Source: JBBECE01 sp040881985
GTDB lineage: Bacteria; Pseudomonadota; Alphaproteobacteria; Rhizobiales; Devosiaceae
Length of the DNA: 64,000 bases
Reading direction: 5' to 3'
Assembly (NCBI GenBank): GCA_040881985.1
Contig: JBBECE010000031.1
Span: forward strand, 1-64,000
The position numbers and the translations under genes are program-made. A model generated the notes under the pieces. That model was given only the letters and a program-made list of their open reading frames with translations. It was not told the origin of the DNA and ran no database searches. This document shows positions 8,036 through 19,455 of the stretch, one piece after another. Numbering within the stretch: position 1 is the first letter of the stretch; each line of letters begins with the position of its first letter.

Positions 8036-10227
8036 AAGCGCAGAAATGGCGCGTCGTCCAGGACGAGGTCGATGCGATCGTTGCCGGACAGCATGGCGAC
8101 CCGTTCGGGGTGCTCGGTCTGCATCAGGCCGGGGATAAGTGGATCGCCCGGGCCTTCGTGCCGCATGCCGAAACGCTCGCCGCCGTCGACCTCGAGGACC
8201 GCCCGCTCGGCGAGTTGACCCGCCGGCATCCGGAAGGGTTCTTCGAGGGCGAGGTCGCGCTAGCCGCCCGCCGACCGGTCAAGTACCGCGCCGCCAATGA
8301 GGGTGGCGAATGGGAGCTTCTCGATCCCTATTCGTTCGGGCCGGTGCTCGGTCCGATGGACGACTATTATGTCGGCGAGGGCTCGCACCTGCGCCTGTTC
8401 GACAAGCTCGGCGCTCACGCCATGGATTTCGAAGGCGTCGCCGGCACCCACTTCGCGGTCTGGGCGCCGAACGCCAAGCGCGTCTCGGTCGTCGGCACCT
8501 TCAACGACTGGGACGGCCGGCGCCACCCGATGCGGGTCAGGCACAATACCGGCATCTGGGAAGTGTTCGCCCCCGGGGTGGGGCCGGGCACGATCTACAA
8601 ATACGAGATTATCGGGGCGGCGGGAAAGCTTCTGCCGCTGAAGGCCGACCCGTTCGCCCGGCAATCGGAATTGCGGCCGAAGACCGCCTCGGTCGTGCCC
8701 AATCCCGCCGCGTTCAAATGGACGGACGGCGACTATATGGCCGAGCGCGCGACGCGCGACCGCCGCCGCGAGCCGATCTCGGTCTACGAGGTGCATCTCG
8801 GCTCATGGCGGCGCCGGGCGGACGGTCGGATGCTGACCTACGACCAACTCGCCGAAGAGCTCGTCCCCTATGCCGGGGATCTCGGCTTCACCCATATCGA
8901 ACTCTTGCCGATCTCGGAGCATCCGTTCGACCCGTCCTGGGGCTATCAGCCGACGGGGCTCTATGCCCCGACTGCGCGGTTCGGGGAGCCGGCGGGGTTC
9001 GCGCGCCTCGTCGACGCCGCTCACGCCCACGGCCTGGGGGTGATCCTCGACTGGGTGCCGGCGCATTTTCCGACCGATGAACACGGGCTCGCCAATTTCG
9101 ACGGCACGGCGCTATACGAGCATGCTGACCCGCGCCGCGGCTATCACCCGGACTGGAACACCGCGATCTACAATTACGGGCGCCGGGAAGTCTCCGCGTT
9201 CCTGCTCAACAACGCGCTTTACTGGCTGGAAAAATTCCATATCGACGGGCTCAGGGTCGATGCGGTCGCCTCGATGCTGTATCTCGATTATTCGCGCCGG
9301 CAGGGCGAATGGATCGCCAATCAGTTCGGCGGCAACGAGAATCTCGAGGCGATCGAGTTTTTGAAGCGGGTCAACCGGGAGGCTTACGGCCATCACCCGG
9401 GCATCTTCACCCTCGCCGAGGAATCGACCGCCTGGCCCGGGGTCAGCCATCCGGTCCATGCCGGCGGGCTCGGCTTCGGCTTCAAGTGGAACATGGGATT
9501 CATGAACGACACGCTCGCCTATATGGGCCGCAATCCCGCGCATCGCCGCTACCACCACAACAACATGACCTTCGGCCTCTTGTACGCCTTCTCGGAGAAT
9601 TTCGTCCTGCCGCTGAGCCATGACGAGGTGGTGCACGGCAAAGGCTCGCTGCTCGCCCGGATGCCGGGCGACGATTGGCAGCAGTTCGCCAATCTTCGCG
9701 CCTATTACGGATTCATGTGGGCTTATCCGGGCAAGAAGCTGTTGTTCATGGGCCAGGAATTCGCGCAGCGCAACGAATGGAACGACGACGCCGACCTCGA
9801 CTGGTGGCTCTTGGACGCGCCGGCGCATGAGGGGGTGCGGCGGCTGGTCGTCGATCTCAATGCGATCTACCGGGCGAAGAAGGCGTTGCACGGGCTCGAT
9901 TGCGAGCCGGCGGGTTTCGAATGGCTGATCGCCAACGATACCGACAATTCGGTGTTCGCTTGGGTCAGGCGGGCCGAGGGGGCCGAGCCGATGATCGTCG
10001 TCTCGAACTTCACTCCGGTGATGCGGGCTGCCTATACGATTCCCGCCCCGGCGGCGGGGGTGTGGCGCGAGCGGGTCAATACCGACGCCGGGATTTATGG
10101 CGGCTCGAATGTCGGCAACCAGGGCAAGATCGTCGCCAAGGCCGGCGATCACAATGGCTGGCCCGCCTCGCTGACCTTGACGCTGCCCCCGCTCGGCACG
10201 CTGATACTGGAGCACGACCGGGCGTAG
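8032..10227 (+). CDS. glgB: 1,4-alpha-glucan branching enzyme
   Basis: GlgB forms alpha-1,6 branches by transferring glucan segments. The 731-residue GH13 protein has an N-terminal N1 module (QHGDPFGVLGLH), a CBM48 module (THFAVWAPNAKRVSVVG) and the catalytic barrel. Active-site segments are GLRVDAVASM (nucleophile Asp), LAEESTAWP (acid Glu) and LSHDEVVHG (Asp). GTG at 8032 overlaps the glgP stop by two bases. The length and module order match the long-form enzymes of rhizobia. It is the second gene of the operon. Confidence 0.97.
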   Translation: MKAQKWRVVQDEVDAIVAGQHGDPFGVLGLHQAGDKWIARAFVPHAETLAAVDLEDRPLGELTRRHPEGFFEGEVALAARRPVKYRAANEGGEWELLDPYSFGPVLGPMDDYYVGEGSHLRLFDKLGAHAMDFEGVAGTHFAVWAPNAKRVSVVGTFNDWDGRRHPMRVRHNTGIWEVFAPGVGPGTIYKYEIIGAAGKLLPLKADPFARQSELRPKTASVVPNPAAFKWTDGDYMAERATRDRRREPISVYEVHLGSWRRRADGRMLTYDQLAEELVPYAGDLGFTHIELLPISEHPFDPSWGYQPTGLYAPTARFGEPAGFARLVDAAHAHGLGVILDWVPAHFPTDEHGLANFDGTALYEHADPRRGYHPDWNTAIYNYGRREVSAFLLNNALYWLEKFHIDGLRVDAVASMLYLDYSRRQGEWIANQFGGNENLEAIEFLKRVNREAYGHHPGIFTLAEESTAWPGVSHPVHAGGLGFGFKWNMGFMNDTLAYMGRNPAHRRYHHNNMTFGLLYAFSENFVLPLSHDEVVHGKGSLLARMPGDDWQQFANLRAYYGFMWAYPGKKLLFMGQEFAQRNEWNDDADLDWWLLDAPAHEGVRRLVVDLNAIYRAKKALHGLDCEPAGFEWLIANDTDNSVFAWVRRAEGAEPMIVVSNFTPVMRAAYTIPAPAAGVWRERVNTDAGIYGGSNVGNQGKIVAKAGDHNGWPASLTLTLPPLGTLILEHDRA

Positions 10228-10257
10228 AAACCGGCGGAAGAGGTAACGGGAGGAGCC

Positions 10258-11532
10258 ATGCACTCGGATTTTCGCAACCCCGCCCCGCTGGCGCGTGACG
10301 CGATGGCCTATGTGCTTGCCGGGGGGCGCGGCACAAGGCTGATGGAGCTGACCGATCGGCGCGCCAAGCCCGCCGTCTACTTCGGCGGCAAGAGCCGGAT
10401 CATCGATTTCGTGCTTTCCAATGCCCTCAATTCCGGCATCCGGCGCATTTCGGTCGCGACCCAATATCAGGCCCATTCGCTGATCCGCCACCTGCAGCGG
10501 GGCTGGAACTTCTTCAGGCCGGAGCGCAACGAGAGTTTTGACATTCTGCCGGCGAGCCAGCGCGTCGCCGAGGACAAATGGTACGCGGGGACCGCCGACG
10601 CGGTTTTCCAGAACATGGACATTATCGAGGACTATGAGCCGCACTACATCGTCGTTTTGGCGGGCGACCATATCTACAAGATGGACTACGAAATCATGCT
10701 GCGCCAGCACGAGGACACCGGCGCCGACGTCACCGTCGGGTGCCTCGAGGTACCGCGCCTGGAGGCGACCGGCTTCGGGGTCATGCATGTCGATGGGCGC
10801 GACCGGATCATCGATTTTGTCGAAAAGCCCAAGGACCCGCCCGGCATTCCCGACAAGCCGGATCTCGCGCTCGCCTCGATGGGCATCTATGTGTTCGAGA
10901 CGCACTTCCTGATGGAGCAATTGCGCCGCGACGCCGAAACCAAGGATTCGAAACGCGATTTTGGCCGCGACATCATCCCCTTCATCGTCAAGCACGGGGT
11001 TGCCTGGGCGCACCGGTTCCCGCATTCATGCGTGCGCTCGCAACGCGAGCAGGTGAGCTACTGGCGCGACGTCGGCACCCTCGACGCCTATTGGCAAGCC
11101 AATGTCGATCTGACCCAGATTATGCCCGAGCTCGACCTCTACGACCGAGACTGGCCGATCTGGACCTACGCGGAAATCACCCCGCCGGCAAAATTCGTCC
11201 ACGAGGAAGAGGGGCGAACCGGCTCGGCCGTCTCCTCGCTCGTCTCCGGGGACTGCATCATTTCCGGCGCCAATCTGCGGCGGACGCTGTTGAGCACGGG
11301 CTCGCGGGTGCATTCCTACGCCCATCTCGATGATTCGGTGATCCTGCCCTATTGCAACATCGGTCGGGGCGCCCGGCTGACCAAAGTCGTCGTCGATCGC
11401 GGCGTCGAGATTCCGGAGCGTCTGGTGGTCGGCGAGGACACGGCATTCGACGAAAAATGGTTCCGGCGCACCGAACAGGGCGTCGTGCTCGTCACCCGGC
11501 CGATGATCGATCGCTACCTCGCGAGCCAATGA
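10258..11532 (+). CDS. glgC: Glucose-1-phosphate adenylyltransferase
   Basis: GlgC makes ADP-glucose from ATP and glucose-1-phosphate, the committed and normally allosterically controlled step of glycogen synthesis. The 424-residue product has the nucleotide-binding AGGRGTRLMELT, then AKPAVYFGGKSRIIDF, the substrate segment FVEKPKDPP, and a C-terminal left-handed beta-helix (ILPYCNIGRGARLTKVVVD). The ATG has GGGAGGAG just upstream. The 30-bp gap from glgB is the only intergenic space in the operon; the stop overlaps the glgA start as ATGA. Confidence 0.97.
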   Translation: MHSDFRNPAPLARDAMAYVLAGGRGTRLMELTDRRAKPAVYFGGKSRIIDFVLSNALNSGIRRISVATQYQAHSLIRHLQRGWNFFRPERNESFDILPASQRVAEDKWYAGTADAVFQNMDIIEDYEPHYIVVLAGDHIYKMDYEIMLRQHEDTGADVTVGCLEVPRLEATGFGVMHVDGRDRIIDFVEKPKDPPGIPDKPDLALASMGIYVFETHFLMEQLRRDAETKDSKRDFGRDIIPFIVKHGVAWAHRFPHSCVRSQREQVSYWRDVGTLDAYWQANVDLTQIMPELDLYDRDWPIWTYAEITPPAKFVHEEEGRTGSAVSSLVSGDCIISGANLRRTLLSTGSRVHSYAHLDDSVILPYCNIGRGARLTKVVVDRGVEIPERLVVGEDTAFDEKWFRRTEQGVVLVTRPMIDRYLASQ

Positions 11533-12980
11533 CCGAGGTTCTTGCCGTCGCCTCCGAAGCCTATCCGCTGATCAAGACCGGCGGGCTTGCCGACGTCACC
11601 GGGGCCCTGCCGGCGGCGCTGAAGCCGCACGGGATCAATGTCCGCACCCTCATTCCCGCCTATCCGGCGGTGTTGGCGACGCTCGGTGCGACAAGCGAGG
11701 TCGCCTCCGTCGCCTACCTGCATGGCGGCGGGGCAAGGCTGCTTGCCTGCCGGGTGCGCGACCTCGACCTCTTGGTTCTCGACGCGCCGCACCTCTTCGA
11801 CCGCTCCGGCGGGCCTTATACCGACGCGACTGGAGCCGACTGGCCGGACAATTGGCGGCGCTTCGCCGCTCTCGGCTCAATCGCCGCCGAGCTCGCCCGC
11901 GGCCTCGTCCCCGGCTACGCGCCGGCCATCGTCCATGCCCATGACTGGCAGGGGGCGATGGCGCCGACCTATCTGCGCTATCTCGGGGCAGGGGGCGCCA
12001 AATCGGTCCTGACCATCCACAACCTTGCCTTCCAGGGCCAGTACGAGGCGCAATATTTCCCGGCGCTTGGGCTGCCGGCCGCCGCCAACTCCATGGCCGG
12101 GATCGAATATTATGGCGGCATCGGATTCCTGAAAGGGGGCCTCGTCTCCGCCGACGCCATCACCACCGTCTCGCCGACCTATGCCCGCGAGATCAGGACC
12201 CCCGAATTCGGCATGGGGCTCGACGGGCTCCTCAACGAGCGGATCGGGCGGCTCCATGGGATCGTCAACGGCATCGATACCGGCGAATGGAATCCGCGGA
12301 CCGACCCTGGCCTCGCCGCGACCTATTCGGTCGCACAAATCCAGCGGCGCGCCGCCAACAAGGGCGCGCTCGAAACGCGGTTTTCGCTTGTGCCGGGCGA
12401 GGGGCCGCTGTTTGCCGCGGTGACGCGGCTCACCTGGCAGAAAGGCATCGACATCATCGCCGAGGCCGCCGACCGGCTGGTCGAATTGGGCGGCAGGCTG
12501 ATCGTCCTCGGCTCTGGCGAAGCGACGCTGGAGCGGGCGATGCGGGCCGCCGCCGCCCGCCACCCGGGCCGGATCGGGGTCAAGATCGGCTATGACGAAG
12601 CGCTGTCGCACCTGGTGCAGGGCGGCGCCGACGCGATCCTCGTTCCCTCGCGCTTCGAGCCCTGCGGGCTGACCCAGCTTTACGGGCTGCGCTATGGCTG
12701 CGTGCCCGTCGTCTCCCGGGTCGGCGGGCTCAACGATACGGTCATCGACGCCAACGACGCGGCGATCGAGGCGGGGGTCGCGACCGGACTGCAATTCGCT
12801 CCGGTCAATGCTTTGGCGCTCTCCGACGCGCTGGCGCGGGCAGTGGCGCTCTACGCCGACCCGCCGCTCTGGCGCAAAATGCAGCGGCGGGGGATGAAAT
12901 CGGATGTATCCTGGACGCGCAGCGCGGCCAAATATGCGGCCCTTTACGCAGCGCTCCTCGGCAACGGCGAGGCGAAATGA
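11529..12980 (+). CDS. glgA: Glycogen synthase (ADP-glucose)
   Basis: GlgA, a GT5 retaining glycosyltransferase, adds glucose from ADP-glucose to glycogen. The 483-residue product starts MTEVLAVASEAYPLIKTGG, which includes the KTGGLADV ADP-glucose-binding motif. The C-terminal domain has the E-x7-E segment EPCGLTQLYG near residue 378. The ATG was chosen because it overlaps the glgC stop in ATGA and gives the family N-terminus; the frame stays open upstream to 11352. The length is typical. Confidence 0.97.
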   Translation: MTEVLAVASEAYPLIKTGGLADVTGALPAALKPHGINVRTLIPAYPAVLATLGATSEVASVAYLHGGGARLLACRVRDLDLLVLDAPHLFDRSGGPYTDATGADWPDNWRRFAALGSIAAELARGLVPGYAPAIVHAHDWQGAMAPTYLRYLGAGGAKSVLTIHNLAFQGQYEAQYFPALGLPAAANSMAGIEYYGGIGFLKGGLVSADAITTVSPTYAREIRTPEFGMGLDGLLNERIGRLHGIVNGIDTGEWNPRTDPGLAATYSVAQIQRRAANKGALETRFSLVPGEGPLFAAVTRLTWQKGIDIIAEAADRLVELGGRLIVLGSGEATLERAMRAAAARHPGRIGVKIGYDEALSHLVQGGADAILVPSRFEPCGLTQLYGLRYGCVPVVSRVGGLNDTVIDANDAAIEAGVATGLQFAPVNALALSDALARAVALYADPPLWRKMQRRGMKSDVSWTRSAAKYAALYAALLGNGEAK

Positions 12981-14605
12981 TCAAGACCGTCCCCACCAAA
13001 CCCTTTGCCGACCAGAAGCCCGGCACCAACGGGCTCAGAAAACGCGTTTCGGTCTGCCGCCAGCCGAACTACGTCGAGAACTACGTCCAGTCGATCTTCG
13101 ACTGTCTCGAAGGGGTGCGCGGGCAGACGCTGATCGTCGGGGGGGACGGGCGATTTTTCAATGCCGAGGCGATCCAGACACTCATCAGGATGGCCGCCGC
13201 CAACGGCTTTGGCCGGGTGGTCGTCGGGCAAGGCGGGCTGCTGTCCACCCCGGCGGCGAGCCACGCGATCCGCGACTTTCGTGCTTTCGGCGGCCTGATT
13301 TTGTCGGCGAGCCACAATCCCGGCGGGCCGGACGGCGATTTCGGCATCAAGTTCAATATCGGCAACGGCGGCCCCGCGCCCGAGAAAATGACCGATTCGA
13401 TCGCCGCGAGGGCCAGGATCATCGACAGCTACAAGATCGAGGACGCGCCCGACATCGACCTCTCCAAGCCCGGCGAGCGGCGGGTCGGCGAGATGGCGGT
13501 CGACGTGATCGACCCGGTCGCCGGTTACGAGGAGCTGATGCAATCGCTGTTCGATTTCGACGCCATCGCCGGGCTCTTTCGCTCCGGTTTCCGCCTTCGC
13601 TTTGATGCCATGCATGCGGTGACCGGCCCTTATGCGCATCGCATTTTCGAGAATGCGCTCGGCGCGCCTGACGGCACGGTGATCAACGGCACCCCGCTCA
13701 TGGATTTCGGCGGCGGCCATCCCGACCCGAACCCGGTCTACGCCAAGCACCTTGTCGATCTCGCCATGTCGGACGCGTCCCCCGATCTCGTCGCGGCTTC
13801 CGACGGGGACGGCGACCGCAACATGATCCTCGGGCGCGGCGTTTTCGTCACGCCCTCGGATTCGCTCGCCATCATCGCGGCGAACGCCCAGCTCGCGCCC
13901 GGCTATGCCGACGGGATCGCCGGCATCGCCCGGTCGATGCCGACCAGCGCCGCCGCCGACCGGGTCGCGGCAAAGCTCGGGGTCGAGATGCACGAGGCCC
14001 CGACCGGCTGGAAGTTCTTCTGCAATCTCCTGGACGCCGGCCGCGTCACCATTTGCGGGGAGGAAAGTTCGGGCACCGGCTCGGACCATGTCCGCGAGAA
14101 GGACGGAGTCTGGGCCGTATTGATGTGGCTTAACATCCTGGCAGCGCGCCGCCTGTCGGTCGCCGAGATCGTCGTCCGCCACTGGGGCACCTATGGGCGC
14201 AACTATTATTCGCGGCACGATTACGAGGAGGTCGATGCCGGGGCCGCCAAGGCGATGATGGACGCGCTCGACGCGCGGTTCGACACGCTCACCGGCAGCG
14301 ACGTGCGCGGCCGCCGCGTCAGGCTCGCCGACGATTTTACCTATCGCGACCCGATCGACCACTCGGTCAGCACCCATCAGGGCATCCGTCTCATTTTCGA
14401 GGACGGCGCGCGGATCATCTTCCGGCTTTCCGGCACCGGTACGGTCGGGGCGACCGTCCGCATCTATTTCGACCGCTACGAGCCGCCCGAGGGAGCGCTC
14501 GGGCTCGACACGCAAGAAGCCCTCGCCGATTTCATCGCCATCGCCGAGGAGGTCGCGGGAATCAAAACGCGCCTGTCGCGCGGCGCACCGACCGTCGTCA
14601 CCTGA
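12977..14605 (+). CDS. pgm: Phosphoglucomutase (alpha-D-glucose phosphate-specific)
   Basis: Pgm interconverts glucose-6-phosphate and glucose-1-phosphate and so links glycogen to central metabolism. The 542-residue product has the phosphoserine motif SASHNPGG near residue 112, the metal loop DGDGDRNM, and the sugar-binding loop GEESSGTGSDH. The start overlaps the glgA stop in ATGA. The gene is placed as in Agrobacterium-type glg operons. There is no sign of damage. Confidence 0.97.
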   Translation: MIKTVPTKPFADQKPGTNGLRKRVSVCRQPNYVENYVQSIFDCLEGVRGQTLIVGGDGRFFNAEAIQTLIRMAAANGFGRVVVGQGGLLSTPAASHAIRDFRAFGGLILSASHNPGGPDGDFGIKFNIGNGGPAPEKMTDSIAARARIIDSYKIEDAPDIDLSKPGERRVGEMAVDVIDPVAGYEELMQSLFDFDAIAGLFRSGFRLRFDAMHAVTGPYAHRIFENALGAPDGTVINGTPLMDFGGGHPDPNPVYAKHLVDLAMSDASPDLVAASDGDGDRNMILGRGVFVTPSDSLAIIAANAQLAPGYADGIAGIARSMPTSAAADRVAAKLGVEMHEAPTGWKFFCNLLDAGRVTICGEESSGTGSDHVREKDGVWAVLMWLNILAARRLSVAEIVVRHWGTYGRNYYSRHDYEEVDAGAAKAMMDALDARFDTLTGSDVRGRRVRLADDFTYRDPIDHSVSTHQGIRLIFEDGARIIFRLSGTGTVGATVRIYFDRYEPPEGALGLDTQEALADFIAIAEEVAGIKTRLSRGAPTVVT

Positions 14606-14611
14606 TTGCCG

Positions 14612-16654
<2,043 letters not shown>

Positions 16655-17492
16655 AGACCCTTGTTTTGTGCGCCAGTTTGCGACGGTGCGGATAGACCGC
16701 GTGGATCGGGGTGGTCTCATAGGCGCTCGCCGGCAGCAATATCTTGAGTTTTCCCGTCGCGATCCCCGCCTCGACCAAAAAGCGCGGCAGATAAGTCAGT
16801 CCCATCCCCGCTTCGGCCATTCCCGTCAGCACGTCGCCGTTGTTCGAGCGCAACCGTTCGTTCTCGGGGACGGCCCGATGCGCGAACCACGCGGGAGGGG
16901 TGGCCTTGAGCGCGTAGGTCAGCATCGGCCAGCCAGCGAGGTCCTGGGTAGACTTCGGCGGCCCGCCCATCAGCTCGATGAGCGCCGGGGAGCCGACCAG
17001 CACATGCCGCGTCTCCCCGATCCGCCGGACGACAAGCGAATCCGGCCCGGTCGGGCCGATGCGGATCGCGAGGTCGAACCCCTGCTCGACGAGATCGACG
17101 ACCCGGTCGGTCATGTCGAGCTCGATCCTGACCTTCGGATAGTCGGCGAAAAAACCCGGGAGCAGCGGGCCGACATGGCTGATCCCGAAGCTGACCGGCG
17201 CGGTCACTTTCAGGCGCCCCTGCGGCTCGATCGCCGATTGCGCGAAACGACCTTCGACCTCCGCGTTCTGCTCGAGAGTGTCGCGGCAATGCTTGAGATA
17301 ATCCTCGCCGGCCTCGGTCGGCGAAACGCGTCGGGTGGTGCGATTGAGGAGCCGGGCGCCCAGCCGTTCCTCGAGCTGCGCCAGGGTGCGGCTGACGATC
17401 GCCTTCGAGCAGCCGAGCCGCTTCGCCGCCCCGGTGATGCCGCCGGTTTCCGCGACCGCAACGAAGACCGTCATCGCATTGAACAAATCCAC

Positions 17493-18159
17493 AGAATCCT
17501 CCGCGCACGCCGGCCGCGAAAACCCGTTTTTCGCCACAAACCATGAAACAATCAGGCAATGCGGGTATCAGTGTTGCGGCGGATGAAGATTATCCAATCG
17601 CTAAGGGAGCGAGCCCGCACCGGCCCGGAAACGGCCCTGCGATCACGCTGCGCTGACAGCGGCTCGCGGTCGCGTGAAGGCGCGCCCCGGTCGGCCGCGC
17701 CCGACCGCCCCGCAATGTGCGGCTGGCAGGGCAATGGCGCCGATTGGCTCGAAATCGGCCGGGAGCGCCAATGATCGGTTTGGCTTACCCGAACTGCCGC
17801 AATAGTGCCCCGCAAGATTACCTATAGTATTTTGTCCAGAGGCCCGAAGTTATCTTTTGTTTGCGCGCGCCTTCGATGCTCGTGGGGACATTCGGACGGC
17901 TTTGAGGCGGCTCATCTCGACCCGCCGGGCCGCACCGGGAGACGGGAAATGCCACAGCCGGGCCACTTCGTCATCGCCAACTCAAGCCCCTGGCCAACGG
18001 GCATTTTCCGCACTCCCGCCGAATGTTCGCTCCGCGGGTTGAGGGTCCACCTCCCCTGCCGCGGCGCCGGCTCTCGCCGGACCGGGCTCGAACGGTTGAT
18101 CGCGTTCGAATTGCCCATGCATTGCTTGATCACGCACACCATCGTCTGACAGCAAGGCC
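17493..18159. other. Long spacer with no convincing gene
   Basis: Between lysR and the ald terminator I see no coding region with a clear family. A 66-codon plus-strand frame from ATG 17949 has a weak GGGAGACGGG leader but an unnatural, Arg/Pro/Cys-rich product. The lysR promoter must lie in the first 150 bases. The rest may be decayed sequence or hold an unrecognised RNA. Confidence 0.5.
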
Positions 18160-18195
18160 GAAAGAGGCGCGGTTCTGGTCCCCCGCGCCTCTTTC
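18160..18195 (-). terminator. Strong hairpin after ald
   Basis: GAAAGAGGCGCGG (18160-18172) pairs perfectly with its complement at 18183-18195, a 13-bp stem around a 10-base loop, 28 bases beyond the ald stop. No long U tract follows on either strand. It probably ends the ald transcript or is bidirectional. Confidence 0.6.
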
Positions 18196-18223
18196 CCTTT
18201 CGGCTCCCGCCAGGCCCGCTCGA

Positions 18224-19339
18224 TCAGGCAATCAGCAGATCCGGATGGGTGAAGTCGTAGCCAAGCTCGCGGGCGACCGGCGCGCAGGTCACTTTTCCCT
18301 CGCAAACATTGAGACCGTTCTTGAGATGCGGGTTCTGGTGCAGCGCCGCGCGCCAGCCCTTATTGGCGATCTCGAGCGCAAACGGCAGCGTGGCATTGTT
18401 GAGCGCATAGGTCGAGGTGCGCGCCACAGCGCCGGGCATGTTGGCGACGCAATAATGGACGATCCCCTCGACGACGAAAGTCGGCTCGGCATGGGTCGTC
18501 GGCCGCGAGGTCTCGAAACAGCCGCCCTGATCGATCGCCACATCGACGAGCACCGCGCCGCGATGCATGGTTTTCAGCATCTGCCGGCTGACGAGTTTCG
18601 GCGCCGCCGCGCCCGGCACCAGGACCGCCCCGATCACCAGGTCCGCTGCGGCGACCTGTTCGGCGAGCGCCGGTTTGGTCGAATACAGCACCTTGGCGCG
18701 CGACTCGAAATGGTTCTCGAGCCGCTCCAGAACGATGGTCGAGCGGTCGAGAATGGTGACGTCGGCATGCATGCCGACCGCCATTTGCGCGGCGTTGAAA
18801 CCGACGACCCCGCCGCCGATGATGACGACCCTCGCCGGCAAGACGCCCGGCACCCCGCCGAGCAGCACGCCACGCCCGCCATGGACTTTTTCGAGCGCGT
18901 TCGCCCCGGCATGCACCGCCATGCGGCCGGCGACCTGGCTCATCGGCTTGAGGAGCGGCAGCCCGCCTTCCTTGTCGGTGACGGTCTCGTAGGCGATGCA
19001 GACCGCCCCGGATTTGACGAGATCGGCGGTCTGGGCGGGATCGGGCGCCAGATGCAAATAGGTGTAGAGGATTTGCCCCTGCCGCAGCATCGCCCGCTCG
19101 GTGGCCAGCGGCTCCTTGACCTTGACGATCATTTCGGCGGCCTTGAATACCGAAGCCGCGTTCCGCGCAATCGTCGCGCCGGCCTCTGTGTACATTTCGT
19201 CGGACGCCCCGATCCCGTCCCCGGCCATGGACTCGACCAGCAATTTGTGGCCGGCCGCCGTCAGTTCGGCGACGCTCTCGGGCGTCAGCCCCACCCGGTA
19301 TTCGTGGTTCTTCACCTCTTTGGGGACCCCGATCAGCAT
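18224..19339 (-). CDS. ald: Alanine dehydrogenase
   Basis: Ald reversibly deaminates L-alanine to pyruvate and ammonium with NAD+. The 371-residue product starts MLIGVPKEVKNHEYRVGL, with the substrate-binding Arg/Lys segment. The dinucleotide-binding motif IIGGGVVGFNAAQMA is near residue 175, and the active-site region DVAIDQGGCFETSRPTTH follows. The length is typical. GGGAAG lies upstream of the ATG. It is monocistronic, divergent from the pentapeptide gene with about 110 bp between them. No Lrp-type regulator is adjacent, although ald is often controlled by one. Confidence 0.96.
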   Translation of the reverse strand: MLIGVPKEVKNHEYRVGLTPESVAELTAAGHKLLVESMAGDGIGASDEMYTEAGATIARNAASVFKAAEMIVKVKEPLATERAMLRQGQILYTYLHLAPDPAQTADLVKSGAVCIAYETVTDKEGGLPLLKPMSQVAGRMAVHAGANALEKVHGGRGVLLGGVPGVLPARVVIIGGGVVGFNAAQMAVGMHADVTILDRSTIVLERLENHFESRAKVLYSTKPALAEQVAAADLVIGAVLVPGAAAPKLVSRQMLKTMHRGAVLVDVAIDQGGCFETSRPTTHAEPTFVVEGIVHYCVANMPGAVARTSTYALNNATLPFALEIANKGWRAALHQNPHLKNGLNVCEGKVTCAPVARELGYDFTHPDLLIA

Positions 19340-19455
19340 CGCCGCTTCCCATTTGACTGGCCGGTCAAATCCACACCATTGTTAGCCGGACCGGTCAAGC
19401 GCCCGCCTTGGCACCGGCGCGATTGACGCTAGAATGGCCGCCGAGGGGGAAGGTC

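Noticed and set aside
17949..18149. A 66-codon plus-strand ORF between lysR and ald
   Set aside because: It has a weak SD-like leader, but the product is Arg/Pro/Cys-rich with no family and runs almost into the ald terminator.
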